DNA of 5,000 nt from Thiotrichales bacterium. GTDB taxonomy: Bacteria > Pseudomonadota > Gammaproteobacteria > Thiomicrospirales > Thiomicrospiraceae. The translations under genes and the position numbers were made by a program. The stretch lies in assembly GCA_014763835.1 (NCBI GenBank), contig JACXUQ010000123.1, positions 1 to 5,000 of the forward strand. The letters are read 5' to 3'. Each line of letters opens with the position of its first letter. Position 1 is the stretch's first letter. Below the pieces are notes generated by a model. It saw only the letters and a list, made by a program, of their open reading frames with translations, had not been told where the DNA came from and searched no databases. This document shows, one piece after another, positions 1 to 4,685 of the stretch.

Positions 1-28
1 AGGGCCGTAGGCGGCAAGGGCCGTAGGC
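1..28. repeat. Direct repeat of the window end (circular join)
   Basis: These 28 bases are identical to 4973-5000, exactly at the two window edges. Internally the stretch is a 16-bp unit (agggccgtaggcggca) followed by 12 bases of a second copy. The simplest reading is a circular molecule of about 4,972 bp whose join is shown twice, as in assembled circular contigs. A longer molecule with the same short repeat at both places is possible but would be a coincidence. Confidence 0.85.
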
Positions 29-65
29 CCGCGCAGTCATGGATCGAGGGGCGGACCAGCGCCCC
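18..65. repeat. Two short GC hairpins downstream of the TA operon
   Basis: gggcc (18-22) pairs with ggccc (26-30) across a 3-base loop, and ggggcg (48-53) pairs with cgcccc (60-65) across a 6-base loop. Neither is followed by a T run, so they are not clear intrinsic terminators. They lie between the antitoxin gene and the relaxase gene and could end the toxin-antitoxin transcript or belong to the transfer-origin region. Confidence 0.4.
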
Positions 66-111
66 AAGATTCGTGACGGAGAGCCCCGCAGGGCCCCCGG
101 AGGGCCGACGG

Positions 112-127
112 GTGTTGCTCGCAACAC
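112..127. other. Inverted repeat, candidate oriT core
   Basis: gtgttgc (112-118) and gcaacac (121-127) are perfect 7-bp arms around a 2-base loop, about 80 bases before the relaxase start. MobV relaxases characteristically act on an inverted repeat just upstream of their own gene. The minus strand here reads TATTGTG followed by TT (131 down to 123), which resembles, as I recall it, the TAGTGTG/TTA nick region of pMV158. That likeness is short and the nick position is not established. Confidence 0.45.
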
Positions 128-145
128 AATAGTCGGCCTTATTAT
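115..145 (+). promoter_or_regulatory. Putative promoter of the relaxase gene
   Basis: TATTAT at 140-145 matches the -10 consensus at five of six positions. A weak -35 (TTGCTC, 115-120) lies 19 bases upstream, inside the inverted repeat at 112-127. Transcription would start near 152, giving a leader of about 50 bases. Overlap of the promoter with the candidate oriT would let the relaxase repress its own gene, as described for pMV158 MobM; here this is inference. Confidence 0.4.
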
Positions 146-204
146 GTTTGGATTTTCACCTTCGTGACGGAAACTCTGATCATCAAAGTCAGGGAACACA
201 CGAA

Positions 205-1473
205 ATGGCCGGACCTCAATTCGCGAACATCCAGACCTTCAGCCGGAAGGGTAACAAGGGCGGCCAGTCAGTCGCTCAAGTGATCGGGGAAGCGACCCGA
301 GATCCGGAGTTCTCGACCCATGTAGACGACCCGAACCCGCCCCGTGTTCTCCTCGGGGATCCGGAGGCTTTTGCGGAGCAGCACGACGCCTACATCGAGG
401 CCAGGGCTACTGTCGTGAAAAAGGCGGATGGGACTGAGGCGCGGAGGGCGATCCGGAAGGACAGGCACACGATGGCGTCAATCGTCATGTCGTATCCCGT
501 TCCGCGCGCCGCGATCACCACAGATGAGAGCAAGGCTCAGCTCGAACGATGGGAGCGCAGGAATCTCGAATGGCTTCGCAGGACTTATGGCGACCAGCTC
601 AAAGTCGTCCTGTCGCACGAGGACGAGGAGTATCCGCACATTCACGCTTGGGTTCTGGCCGACGATCCCGGTGCCGATGCCACGACGCTGCATCCGGGAA
701 AGGTGGCCAAGAAGCGGGCCGAGGCAGAAGCGAAGGCGCGCGGCGAGGAACCGCGAACGGCCGTGAAGCTCGGCAACGGGGCCTATCGCGAGGCGATGAA
801 GCGCTGGCAGAATGATTATTACGAGGCCGTTGGTGCGCCGGAGGGCCTGACCAGGACCGGTCCGGGCCGCCGTCGCTTGAGCAGGAAGCAATGGGCGGAC
901 GAGAAGCGGGCGGCGGAAGCTGCGGCCGCAACGATGGCGCGGGCAGCTAAGGCTGAAGCGCAAGCCTTCGAGGTGATCGAGGACGCCAAGTCGAAAGCGG
1001 GGAATATCGTGGCCGGAGCTGAGGCGAAGGCTGAGCGCGTCACCAAGAAGGCAGAGGCTGTCATTGCGGCGGTTGTCGCCCTGGGTGACGAGTTCAAAGA
1101 GGGCACTCTCAGCAAGCGTGATGGGAAGGTCAGGGCGGCACACCCTGATCGGATCAATCCGGGTCTGCCAGAGGTGGCGCCAGCGATGCACGCCGCGGCT
1201 GATGCCGCTGAAGCAATCCGCGCCGAGCGTGCCAGTTTGGCGGCGGAGAGGGCCGAGATCGAGCAGGAGCGGGGTCAGCTCGCACAGCTGGCAGACAAGC
1301 TGCGAGAAGCGATCGGGAAGGCTCTACGGTTCGCGCGGCGGCCGGGAACGCCGATCGTTGACCAGGTCGAGGCGGCGAAGATGAAGAAACACGCGGCGGG
1401 CCTTCTGCGAGAAGTGCAGAAAGCGTCACCTCCGCCCGAAGATCCGTTCGATGAGTCCGGGCCGGGCTTCTGA
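205..1473 (+). CDS. MobV-type relaxase (Mob/Pre plasmid recombination family)
   Basis: Plasmid mobilisation relaxase expected to nick oriT and lead the strand into a recipient using another element's conjugation apparatus. The 422-residue protein has an N-terminal segment FANIQTFSRKGNKGG (6-20) resembling MobV motif I. It also carries a clear metal-binding motif HEDEEYPHIH (138-147), fitting HxDExxPHxH with Tyr where many members have Thr. Residues 50-135 and 185-225 complete the domain. About 231-285 and 330-375 are Ala/Glu/Lys/Arg-rich and probably coiled coil. ATG 205 is chosen because AGGGAA (191-196) lies 8 bases upstream; the frame extends back to a TTG at 148 that lacks a ribosome site and adds 19 residues not needed for motif I. 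No MobC-like accessory gene is visible. The 3' end overlaps the convergent HTH gene by 48 bp. Family assignment is firm; activity is inferred. Confidence 0.9.
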   Translation: MAGPQFANIQTFSRKGNKGGQSVAQVIGEATRDPEFSTHVDDPNPPRVLLGDPEAFAEQHDAYIEARATVVKKADGTEARRAIRKDRHTMASIVMSYPVPRAAITTDESKAQLERWERRNLEWLRRTYGDQLKVVLSHEDEEYPHIHAWVLADDPGADATTLHPGKVAKKRAEAEAKARGEEPRTAVKLGNGAYREAMKRWQNDYYEAVGAPEGLTRTGPGRRRLSRKQWADEKRAAEAAAATMARAAKAEAQAFEVIEDAKSKAGNIVAGAEAKAERVTKKAEAVIAAVVALGDEFKEGTLSKRDGKVRAAHPDRINPGLPEVAPAMHAAADAAEAIRAERASLAAERAEIEQERGQLAQLADKLREAIGKALRFARRPGTPIVDQVEAAKMKKHAAGLLREVQKASPPPEDPFDESGPGF

Positions 1474-1809
1474 GGCCAGGCGTTCGGCCTGCTGGCGCCA
1501 CGCGTCGCGATCTTCTCGCAGCTCGCCGAGGCGTTCGCGCAGCTGACCATTCTCCGCTTCCAGGCGCGCCATCTCTGCGACCTGGTCGCGGTCATGGTCG
1601 GACATGTTCGCGGACACTGTCCGGTCACTGTTCGCGGACATGGGGCGATCAGCCGCCCATTCTTCAAGATCGGCAAGCTCGATCTGCCAACGGTTCCGGT
1701 TGTCGCGGCTTGCTTTCAAGGACTTTGACGCGAGAGCCCGCATGATCGCGGATCTCGATACGCCGACATGAGCGGCTGCCTTGTTCGGGGTGAACACTGT
1801 TCGGACCAT
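1426..1809 (-). CDS. Small helix-turn-helix protein with coiled-coil tail
   Basis: Probable DNA-binding plasmid protein, exact role unknown. From ATG 1809 it has 127 residues. Residues 4-51 form an excisionase/MerR-like winged helix-turn-helix: TPNKAAAHVGVSRSAIMRAL, then the wing RDNRNRWQI and ADLEEW. Residues 57-75 are a Ser/Asn/Asp-rich linker. Residues 77-115 are a heptad-rich coiled coil (LEAENGQLRERLGEL), and the tail ends IERIFGRR. The start is uncertain: ATG 1809 puts the fold near the N-terminus, as I would expect of this type, but has no Shine-Dalgarno. ATG 1992 has AAGGA four bases upstream and gives 188 residues; TTG 2103 gives 225. The stretch between 1809 and 1992 is packed with DNA repeats and has less G/C-biased codons, favouring the short form. 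Likely roles are autoregulation or help in replication or copy control. It converges on the relaxase gene. Confidence 0.75.
   Translation of the reverse strand: MVRTVFTPNKAAAHVGVSRSAIMRALASKSLKASRDNRNRWQIELADLEEWAADRPMSANSDRTVSANMSDHDRDQVAEMARLEAENGQLRERLGELREDRDAWRQQAERLASEARPGLIERIFGRR
1601..1642. promoter_or_regulatory. Two TGTTCGCGGACA sites inside the HTH gene
   Basis: TGTTCGCGGACA occurs at 1605-1616 and 1629-1640, with start points 24 bases apart. Each is a near-palindrome (TGTyCGCGrACA). They lie in the linker-coding part of the HTH gene, where they encode the repeated MSAN/VSAN residues. The same 12-mer in the other orientation lies just upstream of the putative start codon (1821-1832). 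This suggests binding sites for one protein rather than a protein-level repeat. Confidence 0.5.
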
Positions 1810-1834
1810 GACCCGAACAGTGTCCGCGAACACC
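1782..1834. promoter_or_regulatory. Inverted-repeat operator candidate over the HTH start codon
   Basis: acactgttcgg (1794-1804) and ccgaacagtgt (1813-1823) form perfect 11-bp arms around 8 bases that include the ATG at 1809-1807 (minus strand). A TGTCCGCGAACA site (1821-1832) overlaps the right arm, and another TGTTCG lies at 1782-1787. The arrangement fits autoregulation by the HTH protein, or an iteron-like origin site. Confidence 0.5.
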
Positions 1835-1867
1835 TTTTTTGGCAATAGGAAACCTTCTGTCCCCCAT

Positions 1868-1938
1868 CTGGGTGTTACAGCGTGCGTGCCGCCCGCGGTC
1901 ACACCCAGTTTCGTAACCCCCCAGGGGGTCACGCCCAG
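1868..1938. repeat. Three 15-bp tandem units plus an inverted copy
   Basis: Contiguous 15-bp units lie at 1894-1908, 1909-1923 and 1924-1938. The outer two match at 12 of 15 positions (core ggtcacRcccag) and the middle one shares the GTaAC..CCC core. An inverted copy, ctgggtgttac, lies at 1868-1878 and matches unit one at 10 of 11. In the minus-strand frame they read as a GVT repeat, which may be only a by-product of the period being a multiple of three. They could be iterons or operator sites upstream of the HTH gene. Confidence 0.5.
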
Positions 1939-1976
1939 CATCCTGCTGGACCGGACGCGCGAGGGCGCGTGCTTTA

Positions 1977-1990
1977 GGCGCTGAAGCGCC
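1977..1990. repeat. Short hairpin at alternative HTH start
   Basis: ggcgct (1977-1982) pairs with agcgcc (1985-1990). It sits immediately after the alternative minus-strand ATG 1992-1990. If that start is used the hairpin would lie in the first codons. No T run follows on either strand. Confidence 0.35.
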
Positions 1991-1992
1991 AT

Positions 1993-2112
1993 TGATTCCT
2001 TGATGATGTGAGAAAAGGAGAGGTCGGGAGAAAAGAACCAGGGGTCGAGAAGGCGGTGATGGAGGGGAGGGGAAAGAAGAAGTTGACGCGGACATAGCTG
2101 CAAGACAATGGG
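1993..2112. other. Purine-rich non-coding stretch
   Basis: The plus strand from about 2008 to 2085 is dominated by A and G, with several aggag and gggaggg runs. No start codon with a convincing downstream frame follows. Read on the minus strand it is a pyrimidine tract upstream of the alternative HTH starts; the reading frame open through it has untypical codons. I see no clear promoter. Confidence 0.35.
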
Positions 2113-2160
2113 GCCATACCCGCGCAGCTCAGCTGCGGGGGTATGGCGCCAGGGGCGCCA
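2113..2160. repeat. Long cruciform plus adjacent hairpin
   Basis: The 17-bp arms 2113-2129 and 2131-2147 pair with a single mismatch (16 of 17) around one base, the longest inverted repeat in the window. Its right end overlaps a second hairpin: tggcgcc (2144-2150), loop agg, ggcgcca (2154-2160). Structures like these are typical of rolling-circle double-strand or single-strand origins. I could not recognise a Rep nick sequence in them. Confidence 0.6.
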
Positions 2161-2213
2161 GCAGATATGGCCGGGTCAAGAGAGCCAGTGGCTTCGACCG
2201 CCGACAAGGCCCG

Positions 2214-2260
2214 GCCCTGGGCTTGCCCAGGGCTAGATGCAGGCACGTGACTGCATCTAG
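2214..2260. repeat. Two perfect hairpins back to back
   Basis: gccctgggc (2214-2222) pairs perfectly with gcccagggc (2225-2233) over a 2-base loop. Sharing its last base, ctagatgcag (2233-2242) pairs perfectly with ctgcatctag (2251-2260) over the 8-base loop gcacgtga. They lie in a region with no convincing gene and continue the hairpin cluster that starts at 2113, supporting an origin role (probably sso or dso). Confidence 0.6.
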
Positions 2261-2277
2261 AGGGCCGCCGGAGGGAA

Positions 2278-2300
2278 CAGATTTTCGGCACGAAAATCTG
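2278..2300. repeat. Perfect 10-bp hairpin with GCA loop
   Basis: cagattttcg (2278-2287) and cgaaaatctg (2291-2300) are perfect arms around gca. It is the fifth inverted repeat in 190 bases. It is not followed by a T run, so an intrinsic terminator is unlikely. Confidence 0.55.
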
Positions 2301-2343
2301 CGGTTGGAGGGGCGAACGGACTTCTTGTTTCTCCTCCCCGGGC

Positions 2344-2382
2344 CGCCAGACTTAGGCTTTAGAACCGGACCTGGCGTTTTTT
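2344..2382 (+). terminator. Terminator-like stem with T6
   Basis: cgccag (2344-2349) pairs with ctggcg (2371-2376) over a 21-base loop and is followed directly by TTTTTT (2377-2382). The T run and GC stem fit an intrinsic terminator; the long loop is less usual. It would isolate the 40-residue gene and rep leader from transcripts entering from the left. Confidence 0.4.
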
Positions 2383-2527
2383 GCGCGACCCCTACCGCGA
2401 TGGTAAATTGCCCTTACCGGAAGACCGAACCCGAAGGTGGCGTAGAGTGTCGGCTTTTCCGTTTTGGATGGTGGTTCGAGTTTCCCTAACTCCGTTCCAG
2501 CATCAATAAAACAAGGAACGAGCAGGG

Positions 2528-2650
2528 ATGAAGAAGCTGAAAATCACATGCGGGAAGGTCACGATCGAGGCCAAGGAAGTGCCGAACTGGCTGCTTGTAG
2601 CGCTGGTGGCCGGTGCATCGAGCTTCGCTCGAGCACGCGGCTGGATCTGA
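2528..2650 (+). CDS. Unrecognised 40-residue protein
   Basis: I do not recognise this gene. It starts MKKLKITCGKVTIEAKEV and ends at TGA 2648-2650. AAGGA at 2513-2517 lies 10 bases before the ATG, and the codons favour G or C in third position like the larger genes, which supports real translation. The N-terminal 18 residues are polar with alternating hydrophobics (a possible short beta hairpin). Residues 19-34 (PNWLLVALVAGASSFA) are apolar enough to be a short membrane helix, followed by a basic tail RARGW. It sits between the hairpin cluster and the rep promoter, so a role in copy control or a small membrane-acting peptide is conceivable, but neither is shown. No clear promoter is visible upstream. 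Confidence 0.6.
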   Translation: MKKLKITCGKVTIEAKEVPNWLLVALVAGASSFARARGWI

Positions 2651-2711
2651 CGAATCCCTAATTGGTGCGAAAAAGTATTTCCGAAACAAAGACTTGGCTT
2701 TTTTCGGTGAC

Positions 2712-2741
2712 TTGACGCACATCGTGAAGAAAGCGTAACAT
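2712..2741 (+). promoter_or_regulatory. Putative rep promoter
   Basis: TTGACG (2712-2717) matches the -35 consensus at five positions, and TAACAT (2736-2741) matches the -10 at four, with 18 bases between. Transcription would begin near 2748, leaving a leader of nearly 190 bases before the rep ATG. A strong hairpin starts about 11 bases into that leader. Confidence 0.5.
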
Positions 2742-2750
2742 CCGGCCTAT

Positions 2751-2868
2751 AAACGCGAAAGCCCCGCATGAGCGGGGCTTGCGTGGTCACCGGGCCGATG
2801 CGCTGTCTATCGCCAAACAGTTCAGCGCAAGAGCCCCAATAGCAACACCGGGCAAATGCCCGATGACC
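2751..2868 (-). ncRNA. Predicted counter-transcribed RNA controlling rep
   Basis: Rolling-circle plasmids commonly limit rep with a short antisense RNA. Here a reverse promoter (2904-2875) would start an RNA near 2868 that could end at the hairpin 2780-2759 plus its short T tract, about 110-120 nt. Within it are a 5-bp stem (2849-2853 with 2858-2862, loop aaat) near the 5' end and a 7-bp stem tgcgctg (2799-2805) with cagcgca (2823-2829) over a 17-base loop suitable for pairing with the rep leader. Both ends are inferred from sequence only. Confidence 0.5.
2759..2780. terminator. GC hairpin in rep leader, terminator or attenuator
   Basis: aagccccgc (2759-2767) and gcggggctt (2772-2780) form a perfect 9-bp stem with loop atga. 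On the minus strand the stem runs into CTTTCGCGTTT, so it could end a leftward transcript. On the plus strand only two T follow, so read-through is plausible. ggggct (2774-2779) can alternatively pair with agcccc (2832-2837), a possible switch between structures. Confidence 0.5.
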
Positions 2869-2874
2869 GGGGTC

Positions 2875-2904
2875 AGTATATTGCGCCATAGCCTGATTTG
2901 GCAA
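2875..2904 (-). promoter_or_regulatory. Reverse promoter inside the rep leader
   Basis: Reading the minus strand, TTGCCA (2904-2899) and TATACT (2880-2875) each match consensus at five of six positions with 18 bases between. This is the best promoter-like sequence in the window. Transcription would start near 2868 and run left, antisense to the rep leader. A small palindrome (tgacc 2864-2868 with ggtca 2871-2875) lies at the start point. Confidence 0.6.
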
Positions 2905-2917
2905 GCCGCACCGCGTT

Positions 2918-2933
2918 CCGCCCCAAGGGGCGG
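2918..2933 (+). promoter_or_regulatory. Hairpin masking the rep ribosome-binding site
   Basis: ccgcccc (2918-2924) and ggggcgg (2927-2933) pair perfectly over two A residues. The only ribosome-site-like sequence for the ATG at 2936 (AAGGGG, 2925-2930) lies in the loop and right arm, two bases before the start codon. Folding would hide it, giving translational control of Rep that the antisense RNA or alternative leader folds could modulate. Confidence 0.5.
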
Positions 2934-2935
2934 GG

Positions 2936-4558
2936 ATGCTGTATCGGCCTGAGTCCAATCCTCAAAATCTGGTAGCCCGTGCCCCGTTCGACATGTCGTC
3001 GGGCGGATCAAGCGCACCGAATCGAAAGTCCAAGGAGGCCCGTGAGGGCCGGGCCGGAGGCCGCGCGGAACGCGCTCTTGGTATAGATGGGAGTATCGTT
3101 GGCCGCTCAAAAGCGGAGAACTCCAACGAAACAAGGGAAACGGGACCATTTTTCCGCGAAAAAAGGCGTGCAATTTGGGCGCTTTCGCGGACAGCGGCAG
3201 GGCTGCGCTACCCGAAAGGCACCCCGAAGGAGCAGATCAAGGGCGTTGGGACTTGCCGCTGGGCGATGCAGTCGAAGGCGGCGGGCGTTGATGTCCATCT
3301 TTCCGAGTATGACGAGAGCGGCCAGACGCGTGCGAGCTTCGGGGGGCTGCAGACATGCGGTAATGTCTGGCAATGTCCTGCCTGTGCTGCGCGGATCTCC
3401 GAGACGCGTCGGCGGCAGCTGAATGACGGCCTCGCTTGGGCGCGAGAGCAAGGCCATAGGATTGCGATGATCACGCTCACCGCCCGTCACGGCGAAGGTG
3501 ACGATCTGGTGGAGCTTCTGCGGGCGATGAAGGGGGCCAAGAAGCGCTTACATCAGCACCGGGCGTGGAAGCGGATCAAACCCGAGATTGTCGCCGTTTT
3601 AACGGCGACAGAGGTCACCTACGGGCGCAACGGCTGGCACCCTCACTTCCACATGCTGGTCATCGTTCGGACGAAGGCGGCTTTCGAGGCGCTGGCCGAG
3701 CTGGGAGACCCCTGGCGCGGGGCGCTGCGAGCTGAGGATCTCGATGGCGCAGCCGCTGCCTTCGATTGTCAGGGGGCATCAGCCGCAGGCCGTTATATCG
3801 GCAAGTGGGGCGCGGCGGAGGAACTGACGCTCAGCGGCAAGAAGCGGGCCAAGAACAAGGGGCGCACGCCGCTGCAGCTCCTCGAGGCGTGCAAGGCGGG
3901 CAACGAAGAGGCGGGAGAGCTGTGGCTCGAATACGCCGACGCGTTTCACGGTCGGACACAGCTCGATGGGCTCAAGAAGCTGACCGATCTGGCGGGCCTC
4001 GAGGAGATCTCCGACGAGGAGGCGGCACAAGATGCGGAGCAAGAGGGTCAGCTGCGCCAGGATGAGCCAGTTGCGAACATCGACGCCGACACATGGCGCG
4101 CCAAGGCTCGCCACCGTCGCACAGACATTCTCGATGCAGCCGAGACGAACGGAGCGGCCGGCGTCTGGGAAGTGATCGAAGGACCAGCAAGAGCCCGGGA
4201 CCTTTCACGGCCGCCGCCGTTGAAGAAAGGCGGTCTTGCGGAGCGGGCTATGGCAGCCATCAGGAAGCCCGACCGTTCCTTGCCAGCGTCTCCGGACTTA
4301 GATAGGGATATTGAAACGGTAACCCAATGGGGTATATATGAAGAGGATGCAGACCGTGGCGGAGACGCCGCTGTTCGCCCGCCAGGTCGAGAAGCTTCTC
4401 GACGAGGAGAGCAAGCAGGAGCTGATCGAGTTCCTCGCGGAGAACCCTCAGGCGGGGGACGAGATCCCGGAGACGGGCGGCGTTCGAAAGCTGCGGTTCG
4501 CGGTGCCAGGCCGGGGCAAGAGAGGCGGCGCGCGGGTGATCTACTACTACCTGGATGA
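2936..4558 (+). CDS. rep: Rolling-circle replication initiator (HUH, Rep_1-like)
   Basis: Replication initiator expected to nick the plasmid origin and start rolling-circle synthesis. In 540 residues the core is clear. QTCGNVWQCPAC (139-150) holds three Cys of a probable metal site with Cys107 nearby. MITLTARH (178-185) is motif 1. WHPHFHML (234-241) is the HUH motif, with His237 and His239 as metal ligands. GRYIGKW (285-291) carries the likely catalytic Tyr287 and Lys290. The segment FHGRTQLDGLKKL (338-348) and the SDEEAA that follows are typical of the pC194/pUB110-like group. ATG 2936 has a weak ribosome site inside a hairpin; ATG 2993 is the only other start before the core (no in-frame ATG, GTG or TTG between). 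Residues 30-60 are low complexity. Residues 468-540 are read out of phase through the toxin gene and look Gly/Arg/Pro-rich and unconserved in style, so the functional protein may end near 466. Confidence 0.88.
   Translation: MLYRPESNPQNLVARAPFDMSSGGSSAPNRKSKEAREGRAGGRAERALGIDGSIVGRSKAENSNETRETGPFFREKRRAIWALSRTAAGLRYPKGTPKEQIKGVGTCRWAMQSKAAGVDVHLSEYDESGQTRASFGGLQTCGNVWQCPACAARISETRRRQLNDGLAWAREQGHRIAMITLTARHGEGDDLVELLRAMKGAKKRLHQHRAWKRIKPEIVAVLTATEVTYGRNGWHPHFHMLVIVRTKAAFEALAELGDPWRGALRAEDLDGAAAAFDCQGASAAGRYIGKWGAAEELTLSGKKRAKNKGRTPLQLLEACKAGNEEAGELWLEYADAFHGRTQLDGLKKLTDLAGLEEISDEEAAQDAEQEGQLRQDEPVANIDADTWRAKARHRRTDILDAAETNGAAGVWEVIEGPARARDLSRPPPLKKGGLAERAMAAIRKPDRSLPASPDLDRDIETVTQWGIYEEDADRGGDAAVRPPGREASRRGEQAGADRVPRGEPSGGGRDPGDGRRSKAAVRGARPGQERRRAGDLLLPG
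4311..4338 (+). promoter_or_regulatory. Promoter and operator candidate of the toxin-antitoxin operon
   Basis: TTGAAA (4311-4316) and TATATA (4333-4338) are spaced 16 bases apart inside the 3' part of rep. Between and touching the -10 lies an imperfect palindrome, TAaCCCA-a-TGGGgTA (4320-4334), with six of seven arm pairs. This is where an autoregulatory antitoxin would bind. Transcription would start near 4345, after ATG 4338 and two bases before ATG 4347, which suggests a nearly leaderless toxin message or read-through from rep. Confidence 0.5.
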
Positions 4559-4685
4559 TGAGATCCCGCTCTACGCTCTGCTGATCTACCCGAAGAACGC
4601 GAAGACGGACCTGACATCGGATGAGAAGAAGGCGGTCCGCAAGCTTGTGCGGCAACTGAAAGAAGAGCGGAAGAAACGGAAATGA
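4338..4685 (+). CDS. RelE/HigB-like toxin of a type II toxin-antitoxin pair
   Basis: Predicted RelE/ParE-superfamily toxin; HigB-like members cut mRNA at the ribosome. The 115 residues keep the usual small fold: helices around 11-36 (PLFARQVEKLL, ESKQELIEFL), the loop NPQAGDEIPETGGVRKLRF (36-54), strands GARVIYYY (64-71) and PLYALLIYPKN (77-87), then KTDLTSDEK and a basic C-terminal helix. This matches toxins paired with NadS-type antitoxins. The start may be ATG 4347 (MQTVAETP), which fits the usual N-terminus and the predicted transcription start; ATG 4338 adds three residues. The first 221 bases overlap the rep frame, which is unusual. The stop overlaps the antitoxin start by four bases. 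The family call is firm; the cleavage specificity is not known. Confidence 0.87.
   Translation: MKRMQTVAETPLFARQVEKLLDEESKQELIEFLAENPQAGDEIPETGGVRKLRFAVPGRGKRGGARVIYYYLDDEIPLYALLIYPKNAKTDLTSDEKKAVRKLVRQLKEERKKRK

Larger units (their letters stand above)
70..171. repeat. 11-bp direct repeat pair flanking the putative oriT
   Basis: ttcgtgacgga occurs at 70-80 and again at 161-171, start to start 91 bases apart. The pair brackets the inverted repeat at 112-127 and a GC hairpin (92-96 with 102-106). Repeats around a transfer origin often serve as protein-binding sites, but no function can be assigned from sequence alone. Confidence 0.5.

Noticed and set aside
148..204. N-terminal extension of the relaxase from TTG
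   Set aside because: No ribosome site before the TTG, and the predicted transcription start lies near 152; ATG 205 has a good site and starts at the family motif.
478..1191. Long open frame on the minus strand opposite the relaxase
   Set aside because: It lies wholly opposite a confidently identified gene, has no recognisable domain and reflects absence of stops in GC-rich DNA.
1868..1938. CRISPR array
   Set aside because: Units are 15 bp, contiguous without spacers and only partly conserved.
2223..2489. Possible plus-strand gene across the hairpin cluster
   Set aside because: No ribosome site, no recognisable domain, unusual codons, and it runs through several perfect inverted repeats and the terminator-like stem.
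3042..3086. 14-codon leader peptide starting GTG after AAGGAGG
   Set aside because: The ribosome site is strong but only three bases from the GTG, and it lies inside the rep frame; a chance match in a GC-rich stretch is as likely.
2787..3173. Minus-strand frame over the rep leader and rep 5' end
   Set aside because: No domain and no ribosome site seen; the reverse promoter at 2904-2875 lies inside it and would not transcribe its start, which is upstream at 3173.
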